This document shows, piece by piece, positions 27,219 through 35,910 of a stretch of DNA of 64,000 bases (position 1 is the stretch's first letter; each line of letters begins with the position of its first letter). Both the position numbers and the translations under genes were made by a program. Origin of the DNA: Paenibacillus sp. 19GGS1-52 (lineage in GTDB: Bacteria > Bacillota > Bacilli > Paenibacillales > Paenibacillaceae); NCBI RefSeq assembly GCF_022369515.1, contig NZ_CP059724.1, positions 2,356,001-2,420,000 on the forward strand, read 5' to 3'. Under the pieces are notes generated by a model. That model searched no databases and was not told the DNA's origin. It saw nothing but the letters and a program-made list of their open reading frames with translations.

Positions 27219-27390
27219 CCTTCAGGGCAGGGTGTGATTCCCTACCGGCGGTGATGCAACTGTATGTTGGCGGAAACGTTAATCTACATTGCTTAAGTCC
27301 GCTACCCGTTTCACGTTTGTTTACGTGGACGGTGGACCTGGTGCAATTCCGGGACCGACAGTATAGTCTGGATGGAAGAAGGGGAGATTA
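27219..27390 (+). promoter_or_regulatory. FMN riboswitch (RFN element) of the rib operon
   Basis: The core AGGGCAGGGTGTGATTCC, CTACCGGCGGTGATG, TTAAGTCCGC, CCTGGTGCAATTCCGG, ACCGACAGTATAGTC and GGATGGAAGAAGG is present in order, with a long variable stem. A terminator at 27518-27558 lies between it and ribD, so FMN should end transcription early. It is the second FMN riboswitch in this window. Confidence 0.96.
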
Positions 27391-27517
27391 ACGTTCTGTG
27401 CTCATTGAGCTAGACGTGCTGGAGTATTTTCGAATATTATGTGCGATATTTCACAATACCGTTTTTTGGCGGTTTTTTGCGCACAATTTTTTAAAATTGC
27501 CAGTAAACTCTCTTTAT

Positions 27518-27558
27518 AACCCATCTTGAACTCCTCCTGGAGATTAAGATGGGTTTTT
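27518..27558 (+). terminator. Attenuator terminator of the rib operon
   Basis: AACCCATCTT (27518-27527) pairs with AAGATGGGTT (27546-27555), with an inner CTCC/GGAG stem, then T residues. Confidence 0.88.
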
Positions 27559-27599
27559 CTGTATATATCAGATAGATAGCGATGGGACGGGAGGCAAGT

Positions 27600-28700
27600 A
27601 TGGATACCATAAATGACGAGTTCTATATGTCACTGGCGCTGGATATGGCAGAACGTGCGCAAGGGCAGACGGGCATTAATCCGGTTGTTGGCTGCGTTGT
27701 TGTGAAGGACGGGGCAATGATTGGACTGGGAACACATTTACAGCGTGGGACGGGCCATGCCGAGGTACACGCGCTGAATATGGCAGCTGGCAAGGCACAA
27801 GGAAGTACTGCTTATGTGACGCTTGAGCCATGCAGCCATTACGGCAAGACACCCCCGTGCAGCCAAAGGCTGATTGACGAAGGCGTAGCCAGAGTTGTGG
27901 TTGCTTGTGAAGATCCTAATCCACAGGTAGCGGGACGGGGAATTGAGATGCTGCGTGAACAGGGTATCGAAGTCGAAGTGGGCTTGCTGCGCAACCGTGC
28001 GCTGCGGCTTAACGAGAAATTCATTAAGTATATTCTGACGAAGCAACCCTTTGTTACCCTGAAGAGCGCTAGTACACTTGATGGCAAAATAGCTACCAAA
28101 ACCGGAGACAGCAAATGGATCTCAAATGGGGAAGCGCGGAAGATTGTACATACACTGCGGCACCGTCACCAGGGGATTATGGTGGGAGTCAACACGGTTA
28201 TCGCGGATAATCCTTCTCTGACGACGAGGATGGAAGTACCTGGCTTGAGTCCAATACGTATCGTTATTGATTCCGCTTTGAGAATTCCCCTGAACTCTTC
28301 TGTTGTTTGTGATGGCTTAGCCAGTACGATTGTCGTGACGACAGAAGCGGCTGACTCAGTTAAGAAGGCTGCACTTATAGCAGCAGGAGTTCAAGTCGTT
28401 GTTAGCGGCGCGGGGCCCCGAGTGGATCTGCATGCAGCCATGCTGGCACTTGGAGAAATGGAGATTGGCTCCATTCTGCTGGAAGGTGGAGGCACGCTGA
28501 ACGGTGCAATGCTGGAGGGCGGCCTGATCGACAGAATAATTCTCTTTTTCGCTCCCAAAATTGTGGGTGGAGGGGCAGAGGCAGCTGGGACATTTACATT
28601 CCCAGGCGTTGCATGGATACGGGATGCCATCTCGCTTGAGGGATTGGAAGTAGAAGTGCTCGGGGATAATGTGTGTATCAGCGGTACGCCAGTTCGCTAA
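27600..28700 (+). CDS. ribD: Riboflavin-specific deaminase/reductase
   Basis: The 366-residue bifunctional enzyme catalyses steps 2 and 3 of riboflavin synthesis: deamination of the pyrimidine from GTP and reduction of the ribose side chain. The N-terminal cytidine-deaminase-like domain (1-145) has HAEVHAL near residue 53 and PCSHYGKTPPC near 77-87 (zinc ligands). The reductase domain (150-366) has KSASTLDGKIAT, SKWISN and LLEGGGTLNGAML. GGGAGG at 27589-27594 selects ATG 27600 over ATG 27582. First gene of ribD-ribE-ribBA-ribH, downstream of an FMN riboswitch. Confidence 0.96.
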   Translation: MDTINDEFYMSLALDMAERAQGQTGINPVVGCVVVKDGAMIGLGTHLQRGTGHAEVHALNMAAGKAQGSTAYVTLEPCSHYGKTPPCSQRLIDEGVARVVVACEDPNPQVAGRGIEMLREQGIEVEVGLLRNRALRLNEKFIKYILTKQPFVTLKSASTLDGKIATKTGDSKWISNGEARKIVHTLRHRHQGIMVGVNTVIADNPSLTTRMEVPGLSPIRIVIDSALRIPLNSSVVCDGLASTIVVTTEAADSVKKAALIAAGVQVVVSGAGPRVDLHAAMLALGEMEIGSILLEGGGTLNGAMLEGGLIDRIILFFAPKIVGGGAEAAGTFTFPGVAWIRDAISLEGLEVEVLGDNVCISGTPVR

Positions 28701-28848
28701 GCTTAGGCTCACAAAACTTTAGCGTATGCTTCCGATGCAAGTTTTGTACGAAGCGATTTCACAGGAGCTAAGCTCACAAAACTAAGCGTATGCTTCCGAT
28801 GCAAGTTTTGAACGAAGTATATCAGTGAGCTATGCTTACAAAACTTTC
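28701..28848 (+). repeat. Tandem ~64-bp leader repeats between ribD and ribE
   Basis: The gap holds one partial unit (28701-28725), one full unit (28726-28789, 64 bp) and a partial unit (28790 to about 28845) that runs straight into the ribE ribosome binding site. Each unit starts ATGCTTCCGATGCAAGTTTTG and later has GCT-ACAAAACT. AAGTTTTG and CAAAACT are complementary, so each copy can form a hairpin with the CAAAACT before or after it. The same repeat family fills the glpK leader at 47066-47254. Confidence 0.85.
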
Positions 28849-28860
28849 AGGAGGGATGAT

Positions 28861-29529
28861 ATGTTTACTGGTTTAATTGAGGAAGTTGGCGTTCTGCGCA
28901 GTGTCTCTACTGGTGGAGAAATGATGGTGCTGAGTATAACGGCTTCGGTCATTATGAGCGATCTCAAAATCGGCGACAGTGTATCAGTCAATGGTGTATG
29001 TTTGACTGCGACTTCGCTGGGTGAACGCTATTTTAACGTGGATGTAATGCCACAGACCTATCGTAACAGCAACCTGAAAGAGCTGCGGATTGGCAGCAAA
29101 ATGAATCTGGAACGAGCGATGGCGGCCGGCGGCCGTTTTGGCGGACATATTGTGCAGGGGCATGTGGATGGAACGGGCACAATAAAGAGCGTGAAGCGAG
29201 ATCAGAATGCAGTTGTATTTGAAATTACACCTGATCACAATTCATTGTTCAAATTTATTATTCCTAAAGGTTCAATCACGATTGATGGCATTAGCTTAAC
29301 CGTAGTGAATGTTGGTAACTCCTTCTTCAGTGTGTCGATCATTCCACATACGCTTGGAGAAACCGTGTTGGCGCATAAGCGAGCGGGAGACAGTATTAAT
29401 ATCGAGTGTGATGTGCTCGGCAAATATGTGGATCATCTTTTGCATTACGGCTCGGCAGCACACAATGATAAAGACGAGAGCAGCTCCGGTATCAGCCGTG
29501 ATTTTCTGGCGGCGAACGGATTTGTATAA
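28861..29529 (+). CDS. ribE: Riboflavin synthase, alpha subunit
   Basis: The 222-residue enzyme joins two molecules of 6,7-dimethyl-8-ribityllumazine into riboflavin. It consists of two homologous lumazine-binding barrels: residues 1-97 (MFTGLIEEVG, GDSVSVNGVCLT, DVMPQTYR) and 98-195 (GGHIVQGHVDGTG, GSITIDGISLTVV, IPHTLGETVL). AGGAGGG at 28849-28855 sits five bases before ATG 28861. The in-frame extension to 28825 runs into repeat sequence and is not expected to be translated. The tail after residue 205 is variable. Confidence 0.96.
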   Translation: MFTGLIEEVGVLRSVSTGGEMMVLSITASVIMSDLKIGDSVSVNGVCLTATSLGERYFNVDVMPQTYRNSNLKELRIGSKMNLERAMAAGGRFGGHIVQGHVDGTGTIKSVKRDQNAVVFEITPDHNSLFKFIIPKGSITIDGISLTVVNVGNSFFSVSIIPHTLGETVLAHKRAGDSINIECDVLGKYVDHLLHYGSAAHNDKDESSSGISRDFLAANGFV

Positions 29530-29542
29530 AGTATAAGATTTT

Positions 29543-29584
29543 GCTTACGGAGACATCTGATGATTCCGTAAAGCTTTCAGGAGG
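29543..29584 (+). promoter_or_regulatory. Hairpin next to the ribBA ribosome binding site
   Basis: TTACGGA (29545-29551) pairs with TCCGTAA (29565-29571), extendable through GC, and is followed by CTTTCAGGAGG. The same CTTT(C/T)AGGAGG junction ends the repeat arrays ahead of ribE and glpK. No U-run follows, so it is not a terminator. Confidence 0.45.
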
Positions 29585-29592
29585 AAAGTAAG

Positions 29593-30843
29593 ATGAACCA
29601 GAAAAAGAAGGATTCTGTTTTGGACCCCATTGAAGATGCTATTTATGATTTGATGCGCGGTAAAGTGGTCATTGTCGTGGATGATGAGGACCGTGAGAAT
29701 GAAGGGGACTTCATTGCTCTCGCAGAACGTGCAACTCCTGAAGTGATTAACTTTATGATCTCTCAAGGACGTGGTCTGGTCTGCCTGCCGATCACCGCAG
29801 AACGGGCTGAAGAGCTTGATCTTAAGCCGATGATCAGCCGGAATACGGATTTCCACGGGACGAATTTCACCGTCTCAATTGACCATAAGGATACAACAAC
29901 AGGTATTTCCGCAGTCGAAAGATCCTTGACCGTCAAAGCCATTATGGACCCTAAGGCCAAACCTTCCGATTTCAACAGACCGGGACATATGTTCCCGTTG
30001 ATTGCCAAGAAAGGTGGCGTTCTGCGCCGTTCAGGACATACGGAAGCTGCGGTCGATCTGGCCCGCTTATGCGGATCATATCCAGCCAGTGTGATCTGCG
30101 AGATTATTAAAGAGGACGGTACGATGGCCCGTCTACCTGATCTGGTAGAACTTGCTAAGAAGCATGACTTGAAATTGATCAGCATCAAGGATCTGATTCA
30201 TTACCGGAATGAGAAGGAACAGTTGGTTACTCGTGAAGTATCGGTGACCCTTCCTACCGATTTTGGGGATTTCCAGACAATTGCATACACGAATGAAGTA
30301 GATGACAAAGAACATGTAGCCTTGGTCAAAGGGGATATCTCCGGCGATGAGCCTGTGCTTGTTCGGGTGCATTCCGAATGTCTGACCGGTGATGTATTCC
30401 ATTCACATCGCTGCGACTGTGGCCCGCAATTCGAAGCGGCACTGCGTCAGATTGAAGTTGCCGGTAGAGGCGTGCTGCTCTATATGCGCCAGGAAGGCAG
30501 AGGTATTGGCCTGATCAACAAGCTGCGGGCTTACAAGCTGCAAGAGGAAGGATTGGATACGGTTGATGCCAATCTTAAGTTGGGTTTTGAGGCAGATCTG
30601 CGCGATTATGGCATTGGAGCACAGATTCTAAAGGATCTGGGTATAAGCAAGATCAAGCTGCTGACTAATAACCCACGCAAGATCAAAGGGCTCGAAGGCT
30701 ACGGACTCGAAGTTGTAGAACGCATGCCAATCGAAATGCCAGAGACTAAAGATAATACTAGATATCTCCATACAAAACAGGCTAAGCTTGGACATCTGCT
30801 GTCTTTTGACAACATTGAACAAAATGAGGATTCAAAAGTATAA
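29593..30843 (+). CDS. ribBA: Bifunctional DHBP synthase / GTP cyclohydrolase II
   Basis: The 416-residue fusion supplies both precursors of riboflavin. Residues 1-205 are 3,4-dihydroxy-2-butanone-4-phosphate synthase ([15 protein letters not shown], the RPGHMFPL region and [11 protein letters not shown]). Residues about 210-400 are GTP cyclohydrolase II ([21 protein letters not shown] with the three zinc Cys, [12 protein letters not shown]). The order of the domains is the usual one. AGGAGG lies eight bases before ATG 29593, right after a small hairpin. Confidence 0.97.
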   Translation: MNQKKKDSVLDPIEDAIYDLMRGKVVIVVDDEDRENEGDFIALAERATPEVINFMISQGRGLVCLPITAERAEELDLKPMISRNTDFHGTNFTVSIDHKDTTTGISAVERSLTVKAIMDPKAKPSDFNRPGHMFPLIAKKGGVLRRSGHTEAAVDLARLCGSYPASVICEIIKEDGTMARLPDLVELAKKHDLKLISIKDLIHYRNEKEQLVTREVSVTLPTDFGDFQTIAYTNEVDDKEHVALVKGDISGDEPVLVRVHSECLTGDVFHSHRCDCGPQFEAALRQIEVAGRGVLLYMRQEGRGIGLINKLRAYKLQEEGLDTVDANLKLGFEADLRDYGIGAQILKDLGISKIKLLTNNPRKIKGLEGYGLEVVERMPIEMPETKDNTRYLHTKQAKLGHLLSFDNIEQNEDSKV

Positions 30844-30903
30844 CCAAACCGTTTGAATAATGTATAACCATATAATTTTACTAACGAAGGGTTGATGAAT
30901 AAT

Positions 30904-31371
30904 ATGCCGAATTATTTCGAAGGACATTTAGTTTCCGAGGGTTTGAAATATGGGATTGTGGTTGGCCGTTTCAATGAATTTATTACAAGCAAGCTGCTGA
31001 ATGGTGCACTCGATGCCTTCAAACGCCATGGCGTAGCTGATGATGAGATTGATGTAGCTTGGGTGCCAGGAGTTTTTGAAATTCCATTGATCGCTCAAAA
31101 AATGGCTGAAAGCGGCAAGTACGATGCCGTAGTTACCTTGGGAACCGTTATTCGTGGTTCAACCACGCATTATGATTATGTGTGCAATGAAGTCGCTAAA
31201 GGTGTAGCAGCAATTAATCTCAAGACAGGCATTCCGACTATTTTTGGCGTAGTAACCACCGAAAATATTGAACAGGCAATTGAGCGCTCCGGTACCAAAG
31301 CGGGCAACAAAGGCTGGGATGCTGCTAATGCAGCCATCGAAATGGCAAACCTGAATAAAATGTTTAAATAA
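30904..31371 (+). CDS. ribH: 6,7-dimethyl-8-ribityllumazine synthase
   Basis: The 155-residue enzyme condenses the pyrimidine and butanone phosphate to lumazine and normally assembles as a 60-mer. Motifs are [39 protein letters not shown] with the catalytic His, and [12 protein letters not shown]. Start choice is not firm. TTG 30892 and ATG 30895 sit too close to AAGGG (30887-30891); ATG 30904 gives 12 bases of spacing and the family-like start MPNYFEG. Last gene of the rib operon. Confidence 0.96.
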   Translation: MPNYFEGHLVSEGLKYGIVVGRFNEFITSKLLNGALDAFKRHGVADDEIDVAWVPGVFEIPLIAQKMAESGKYDAVVTLGTVIRGSTTHYDYVCNEVAKGVAAINLKTGIPTIFGVVTTENIEQAIERSGTKAGNKGWDAANAAIEMANLNKMFK

Positions 31372-31507
31372 TTCTGCTATTGACGAATCCATAACAAACG
31401 TGCTTATTTATAGATATAAGAAGAAAGCATGATTATAAGAATCTTTCTACTTGTGTAGCGTCCTTTAGCGGCGCTGCACTTTACTTTTTTTGGCGGGAGG
31501 TTGCCTC

Positions 31508-32299
31508 GTGACTGTATTGTACAAGCTGGAGACGTTTGAAGGTCCGCTGGATCTGCTCTTGCATTTAATTGATAAGGCGGAAATCGACATCCAGGACATT
31601 CCGGTCGCCGAGATCACCGAACAGTATATGGAATATCTGCGGAGCATGAAGGAGCTGGAACTGGATATTACCAGCGAGTTTCTCGTGATGGCTGCAACGC
31701 TATTGTCTATTAAGAGCAAGATGCTGCTGCCCAAGCCGCCAGTTATCGAAATCGAAGATTTCGAGTATTACGAAGAGGACGGTTACGATCCACGGGCTGA
31801 GCTGATTGAGCGGTTGATTGAATACCGCAAATTCAAGAGCATTGCTGTTCATTTATTCGATATGGAGAGTGAACGCAGCCTGATCTTTACGAAGGAGCCG
31901 GAGGATTTAGGTCCGTTTGTGCCTACGCAGATTGATAATATCCTTACAGGATTACATACTGCTGACCTCATTGCCGCTTTTCGCAAAGCGCTCAGCAAGG
32001 CAGCCAGACGGACCTCCTATCAGCGGATCACCCGGGATGAAATCTCAGTTAAGGACCGGATACGCGATGTGTCGGATGCGTTGCAGCGTAGAGGCAAGGG
32101 CGGTAGATTGAGCTTCTCGGCATTGCTGCATGATGAAATGGCCAGGCACGAGATTGTAGTGACCTTTCTTGCTATTCTTGAGCTGATGAAAATGAAGGCG
32201 ATTTATTGCTATCAAGAGAAATTGTTTGACGATATCGTCATGGAGTGGAGAGGAGGAGAACACTTCGATGGACTACAAGGATCTGAAATCAATTATTGA
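31508..32299 (+). CDS. scpA: Segregation and condensation protein A
   Basis: The 263-residue kleisin of the SMC-ScpAB complex, which organises and helps segregate the chromosome. The N-terminal SMC-neck-binding part is typical (LYKLETFEGPLDLLLHLIDKAEIDIQDIP). The acidic middle and C-terminal winged-helix part (LSFSALLHDEMARHEIVVTFLAILELMKM) follow. GGGAGG at 31495-31500 sets the start at GTG 31508. It overlaps scpB by 32 bases, so the two are translationally coupled. Confidence 0.96.
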   Translation: MTVLYKLETFEGPLDLLLHLIDKAEIDIQDIPVAEITEQYMEYLRSMKELELDITSEFLVMAATLLSIKSKMLLPKPPVIEIEDFEYYEEDGYDPRAELIERLIEYRKFKSIAVHLFDMESERSLIFTKEPEDLGPFVPTQIDNILTGLHTADLIAAFRKALSKAARRTSYQRITRDEISVKDRIRDVSDALQRRGKGGRLSFSALLHDEMARHEIVVTFLAILELMKMKAIYCYQEKLFDDIVMEWRGGEHFDGLQGSEINY

Positions 32300-32870
32300 G
32301 GGCCTGTTATTTCTGTCTGGGGATGAAGGGATTTCCATTCGGCAAATTGCCGAAATTACCGAGCAGCGCCCGGACCTTGCGGCTGGCGCATTGGAAGAGC
32401 TGAAAGAGGATTACGTCACTCAAGAGCGCGGTCTGCAGGTGGTGCAAATAGCCGGGAATTTCCGACTGGCTACATTGCCTGAACATGCACCTTATTTTGA
32501 GCGGCTGGCCTATTCACCGTCCAGATCTTCATTGTCACAAGCGGCTCTAGAGACGCTGGCAATCGTTGCCTACCGTCAGCCGATTACGCGGGTAGAGATA
32601 GAAGAGATTCGTGGTGTGAAGTCGGAACGTGCCATTCATACGCTGAACAACAAGGATCTGATCTATGAGGTTGGACGAGCGGAGGCCGTGGGGCGTCCGA
32701 TTCTGTACGGGACTACGAAATCTTTTCTGGAGAGCTTTGGCCTCGCCAATCTTAAAGAGCTACCTGAACCATCAAGCTTCGAAAGCACTGATAATCTGGA
32801 AGAAGAAACCCAGCTGCTATTCAGTAAGCTTGATAGCCAGATGACGTTCGAGGAAGCTGACCAGGTATAA
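32268..32870 (+). CDS. scpB: Segregation and condensation protein B
   Basis: The 200-residue partner of ScpA has two winged-helix domains: residues 1-75 (IEGLLFLSGDEGISIRQIAEIT) and 80-160 (SLSQAALETLAIVAYRQPITR, IRGVKSERAIHTL). An acidic disordered tail follows. The start ATG 32268 has AGGAGG eight bases upstream and lies inside the scpA coding region. The longer frame from 32226 overlaps more of scpA and has no ribosome binding site. Confidence 0.95.
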   Translation: MDYKDLKSIIEGLLFLSGDEGISIRQIAEITEQRPDLAAGALEELKEDYVTQERGLQVVQIAGNFRLATLPEHAPYFERLAYSPSRSSLSQAALETLAIVAYRQPITRVEIEEIRGVKSERAIHTLNNKDLIYEVGRAEAVGRPILYGTTKSFLESFGLANLKELPEPSSFESTDNLEEETQLLFSKLDSQMTFEEADQV

Positions 32871-32899
32871 TATAAACTATTAAGATTTACTGCATTCAA

Positions 32900-32936
32900 A
32901 GAACCAGTGTTTCCTTACGGAGCACTGGTTCTTTTT
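32900..32936 (+). terminator. Terminator of scpAB
   Basis: GAACCAGTG (32901-32909) pairs with CACTGGTTC (32923-32931), followed by five T residues. Confidence 0.9.
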
Positions 32937-32969
32937 GTTATTGTTGGTTACACCCTTTAGTTCAATAAA

Positions 32970-32998
32970 TTGACAGTGATAAGTTGCTGAACTATAAT
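32970..32998 (+). promoter_or_regulatory. Consensus sigma-A promoter of the transsulfuration genes
   Basis: TTGACA (32970-32975) and TATAAT (32993-32998) are both perfect and separated by 17 bases. Transcription would start near 33005, giving a leader of about 75 bases without a recognised riboswitch. Confidence 0.85.
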
Positions 32999-33080
32999 TT
33001 AATAGCACACTATTTCAATGTGATTAATATATTATGTGAGCAAACATTATTTATTAATGCTTTATTCAAAGGAGATTCAC

Positions 33081-34451
33081 ATGAGAAAGATACCTACATC
33101 CATTGATTTGATCGGCAACACTCCCTTAATAGAAGTCAAAAGCTTTGATGTAGGAAGCTCTCGGCTGTTTCTCAAGCTGGAGAATCAGAATCCCGGAGGT
33201 TCCATCAAAGACCGAATCGGGTTATCAATGATTGAGCATGCGGAGCAGCAAGGACTGATTAAGCCTGGAGATACTCTGGTAGAAGCTACCGCAGGGAATA
33301 CCGGATTAGGCCTTGCGCTTGCTGCGATTACTAAAGGGTATAAGCTCATCCTGGTTATTCCTGACAAGATGAGCACAGAGAAGGTTAACCATTTAAGGGC
33401 ACTGGGTGTGGAAATTATTCTCACTCGCTCTGATGTAGAGAAGGGCCATCCGGAGTATTATCAAGATTTGGCTGAACGTTTCTCACAGGAAACGCCAAAT
33501 TCTTATTTTGTAAATCAATTCAATAATATCGCCAACCCACTTGCCCATGAATTAACGACAGGACCCGAAATTTGGGAGCAGATGGAGCATGATGTAGATG
33601 TGATTGTAGTGGGTGTGGGTTCCGCCGGGACGCTAAAAGGGCTGACTAATTTCTTCCGCAGAGTGAAGCCTGAGCTTGAAATCGTGCTGGCTGATCCACA
33701 AGGCTCCATTCTGGTAGATTACATCCAGGGGAAGCCGTTATCTCAACCTGGAAGCTGGTTAGTAGAAGGTATTGGCGAAGATTTTGTGCCTCCTCAATTC
33801 GATAGGACACTCATAAGCCAAGCTTATTCAGTAAGCGATGAAGAGAGCTTCGAGGCTGCTCGTTCCTTATTGCGAAATGAAGGTATTCTAGCAGGTTCTT
33901 CCAGTGGCACACTAATCAGTGCGGCAGTCAAATATGCACAGGAACAGACAGAGCCGAAGAATATCGTTACCTTCGTATGCGATAGCGGAAATAAATATTT
34001 AACCAAGATGTTCAATGATTACTGGATGATTGACCGGGGCCTGATTCGCAAGGAGCACAAAGGTGGAATTGAGGACTTGGTCACTCGCAAGCACTCGGAA
34101 CGGGGAGTTATTACAGTTAAGCCTGAGGACAGTCTGTTGAATGCCCATGCGAAGATGAGCCTATATGAAATATCTCAAATTCCCGTGGTGGTGACCGGAC
34201 AGGTTGTGGGCATTATTGACGAGTGGGATATTTTAACGGCAACGGATGGTCGGAATGAACAGGTTCTTAAAGATGAGGTGAGTCGATATATGTCTACTAA
34301 TATCGCCTCAGTATCCATAGAAGACGACCTGTCCAACGTGATTAGAATATTGAAAGAGGGCCTGCTTGTTATTGTTACCAAGGAAGAGCAATTCTTCGGA
34401 GTCATTACCAAGACGGATTATATTCATTATCTGCGCCGCAAATTATCTTAA
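33081..34451 (+). CDS. Cystathionine beta-synthase with C-terminal CBS domains
   Basis: The 456-residue protein is a fold-type II PLP enzyme (about residues 1-320) fused to a pair of CBS domains (about 340-456). PLP lysine is in GGSIKDRIG near residue 43. The substrate loop is EATAGNTGLGLA near 72, the phosphate-binding glycines are in VGVGSAGTLKG near 175, and GSSSGT is near 273. The CBS pair (DSLLNAHAKMSLYEISQIPVV and DLSNVIRILKEGLLVIV) marks it as a true cystathionine beta-synthase rather than plain CysK; such domains often bind adenosine ligands. It should make cystathionine from serine and homocysteine. AAGGAG lies seven bases before ATG 33081; the gamma-lyase gene follows by 15 bases. 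Confidence 0.9.
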   Translation: MRKIPTSIDLIGNTPLIEVKSFDVGSSRLFLKLENQNPGGSIKDRIGLSMIEHAEQQGLIKPGDTLVEATAGNTGLGLALAAITKGYKLILVIPDKMSTEKVNHLRALGVEIILTRSDVEKGHPEYYQDLAERFSQETPNSYFVNQFNNIANPLAHELTTGPEIWEQMEHDVDVIVVGVGSAGTLKGLTNFFRRVKPELEIVLADPQGSILVDYIQGKPLSQPGSWLVEGIGEDFVPPQFDRTLISQAYSVSDEESFEAARSLLRNEGILAGSSSGTLISAAVKYAQEQTEPKNIVTFVCDSGNKYLTKMFNDYWMIDRGLIRKEHKGGIEDLVTRKHSERGVITVKPEDSLLNAHAKMSLYEISQIPVVVTGQVVGIIDEWDILTATDGRNEQVLKDEVSRYMSTNIASVSIEDDLSNVIRILKEGLLVIVTKEEQFFGVITKTDYIHYLRRKLS

Positions 34452-34466
34452 GGAGAGTGAAGAACA

Positions 34467-35624
34467 ATGAGCAAATACGGGTTTAGCACAAGATCCATTC
34501 ATGCTGGACAGGAGCCTGATCCTACAACCGGGGCAGTTATTACTCCAATTTATGCTACCTCTACCTTTGCCCAGGAATCACCTGGGAAACATAAAGGGTA
34601 TGATTACTCCAGAAGCGGCAATCCGACGAGAACGGCTCTGGAGACCTGTGTTGCTGCTTTGGAGGAAGGAGCTGTGGGTTTTGTTTTTGCTTCTGGACTG
34701 GCGGCAGAGGCTGCCATTATAGATACGCTACCGCGGGGCTCCCATATCATTGCAACGGATGATTTGTATGGTGGAACCTTCCGGTTGTTGGACAAGGTAA
34801 AGAAAGAGGCGCTTGATCTGGAGGTCTCCTATGTTGATTTAACAGATCCAGACTCCATTGAGAGCCATATTCAGAACAATACTAAATTGATTTGGGTGGA
34901 GACTCCAACCAATCCGTTGCTCAAGATAGTGGATTTACGCAGAATTGCTGCTGTTGCAGCAAAGCACAATCTGATTAGTGTATGTGACAATACGTTTGCT
35001 TCTCCTTATTTACAGCAGCCGTTGACGCTGGGATTTGATCTGGTTGTTCATTCTGCAACAAAATATTTAAACGGACATTCGGACGTGATCGCTGGAGTCG
35101 TTGTTGCGAAGAATAATGATGAAGTGGCCCAGAGAATAGCCTTTCTGCAAAATGCAATCGGAGCGACGTTATCTCCTTTTGATTCATTTTTACTCTTAAG
35201 AGGAATCAAGACATTATCCGTACGCATGCAGGCTCATTGCCGGAATGCACTGGCAATCGCTCTTTTTTTGGAGGAGCACCCCAAGGTGGAGAGAGTGATT
35301 TATCCAGGACTACAATCCAACCCCTATCATGAAATTGCCAAAGCACAAATGAGCGATTTTGGCGGCATGGTGACGTTTTTTGTAAAAGGCGGAGCGCTGG
35401 AAACAGCAAGGTTGGTTGAACAAACGAAGCTCTTTACACTTGCTGAGAGTCTTGGTGGTGTGGAAAGCCTGATAGAAGTGCCAGCAGTTATGACTCATGC
35501 TTCTATTCCCCAAGCCATTCGTGAGCAGATCGGAATTTTTGATAATCTAATCCGTCTCTCCGTGGGGATTGAGGATACTGTAGATCTGATTGCGGATTTG
35601 GACACAGCTTTGCAGCACGTTTAA
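34467..35624 (+). CDS. Cystathionine gamma-lyase/synthase family PLP enzyme
   Basis: The 385-residue Cys/Met-metabolism PLP enzyme has the N-terminal block FSTRSIHAGQEPDP, YDYSRSGNPTR near residue 48, the cofactor-contact WVETPTNPLLKIVD near 140, and the PLP lysine in VVHSATKYLNGHSDV near 198. The family includes cystathionine gamma-synthase, gamma-lyase and O-acetylhomoserine enzymes, which are hard to separate by eye. Pairing with a beta-synthase in one operon argues for gamma-lyase in reverse transsulfuration (homocysteine to cysteine, like MccB). A terminator follows. Confidence 0.9.
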   Translation: MSKYGFSTRSIHAGQEPDPTTGAVITPIYATSTFAQESPGKHKGYDYSRSGNPTRTALETCVAALEEGAVGFVFASGLAAEAAIIDTLPRGSHIIATDDLYGGTFRLLDKVKKEALDLEVSYVDLTDPDSIESHIQNNTKLIWVETPTNPLLKIVDLRRIAAVAAKHNLISVCDNTFASPYLQQPLTLGFDLVVHSATKYLNGHSDVIAGVVVAKNNDEVAQRIAFLQNAIGATLSPFDSFLLLRGIKTLSVRMQAHCRNALAIALFLEEHPKVERVIYPGLQSNPYHEIAKAQMSDFGGMVTFFVKGGALETARLVEQTKLFTLAESLGGVESLIEVPAVMTHASIPQAIREQIGIFDNLIRLSVGIEDTVDLIADLDTALQHV

Positions 35625-35653
35625 TCCTTTCTGGATGAATAGAGAATGAGAAA

Positions 35654-35697
35654 GCACTGCTTCACAGACAGCATAGGTCTGAGAGCAGTGTTTTTTA
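35654..35697 (+). terminator. Terminator of the transsulfuration operon
   Basis: CACTGC (35655-35660) pairs with GCAGTG (35685-35690), with an inner CAGAC/GTCTG stem, then six T residues. Confidence 0.85.
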
Positions 35698-35836
35698 AAT
35701 TTTAGAATTTATAGCTTTGCACGATAAATTATCCCTATATTTCTCGAAGAAACGGGTCGTCCATGTAAAAGAATGGAAAGTCGTTTCTTCTTGATATTTT
35801 TATTTGGGTGTTTATAAGCATTTTTACATCTATTCC

Positions 35837-35866
35837 GAATTTTCCCCGTCATTAATTGCCATACTA
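35837..35866 (+). promoter_or_regulatory. Candidate sigma-F/sigma-G promoter for the DUF2953-gerW pair
   Basis: GAATT (35837-35841) and CATACTA (35860-35866) are spaced by 18 bases, close to the forespore pattern GHATR-N18-CATNHTA. The gerW/ytfJ genes of B. subtilis are expressed in the forespore, which supports the call. Confidence 0.5.
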
Positions 35867-35910
35867 AACTAAAGGTTTCTATATTAATAAGGGTGCTTGG
35901 AGGTTAACAC

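Noticed and set aside
27438..27477. Extra terminator hairpin (ACCG/CGGT with T6 runs) after the FMN aptamer
   Set aside because: The stem is only about four pairs; the AACCCATCTT hairpin downstream is far stronger and better placed.
31372..31507. Terminator between ribH and scpA
   Set aside because: Only weak AGAAAG/CTTTCT and GC-poor hairpins without a proper U-tract were seen; I could not support a terminator call.
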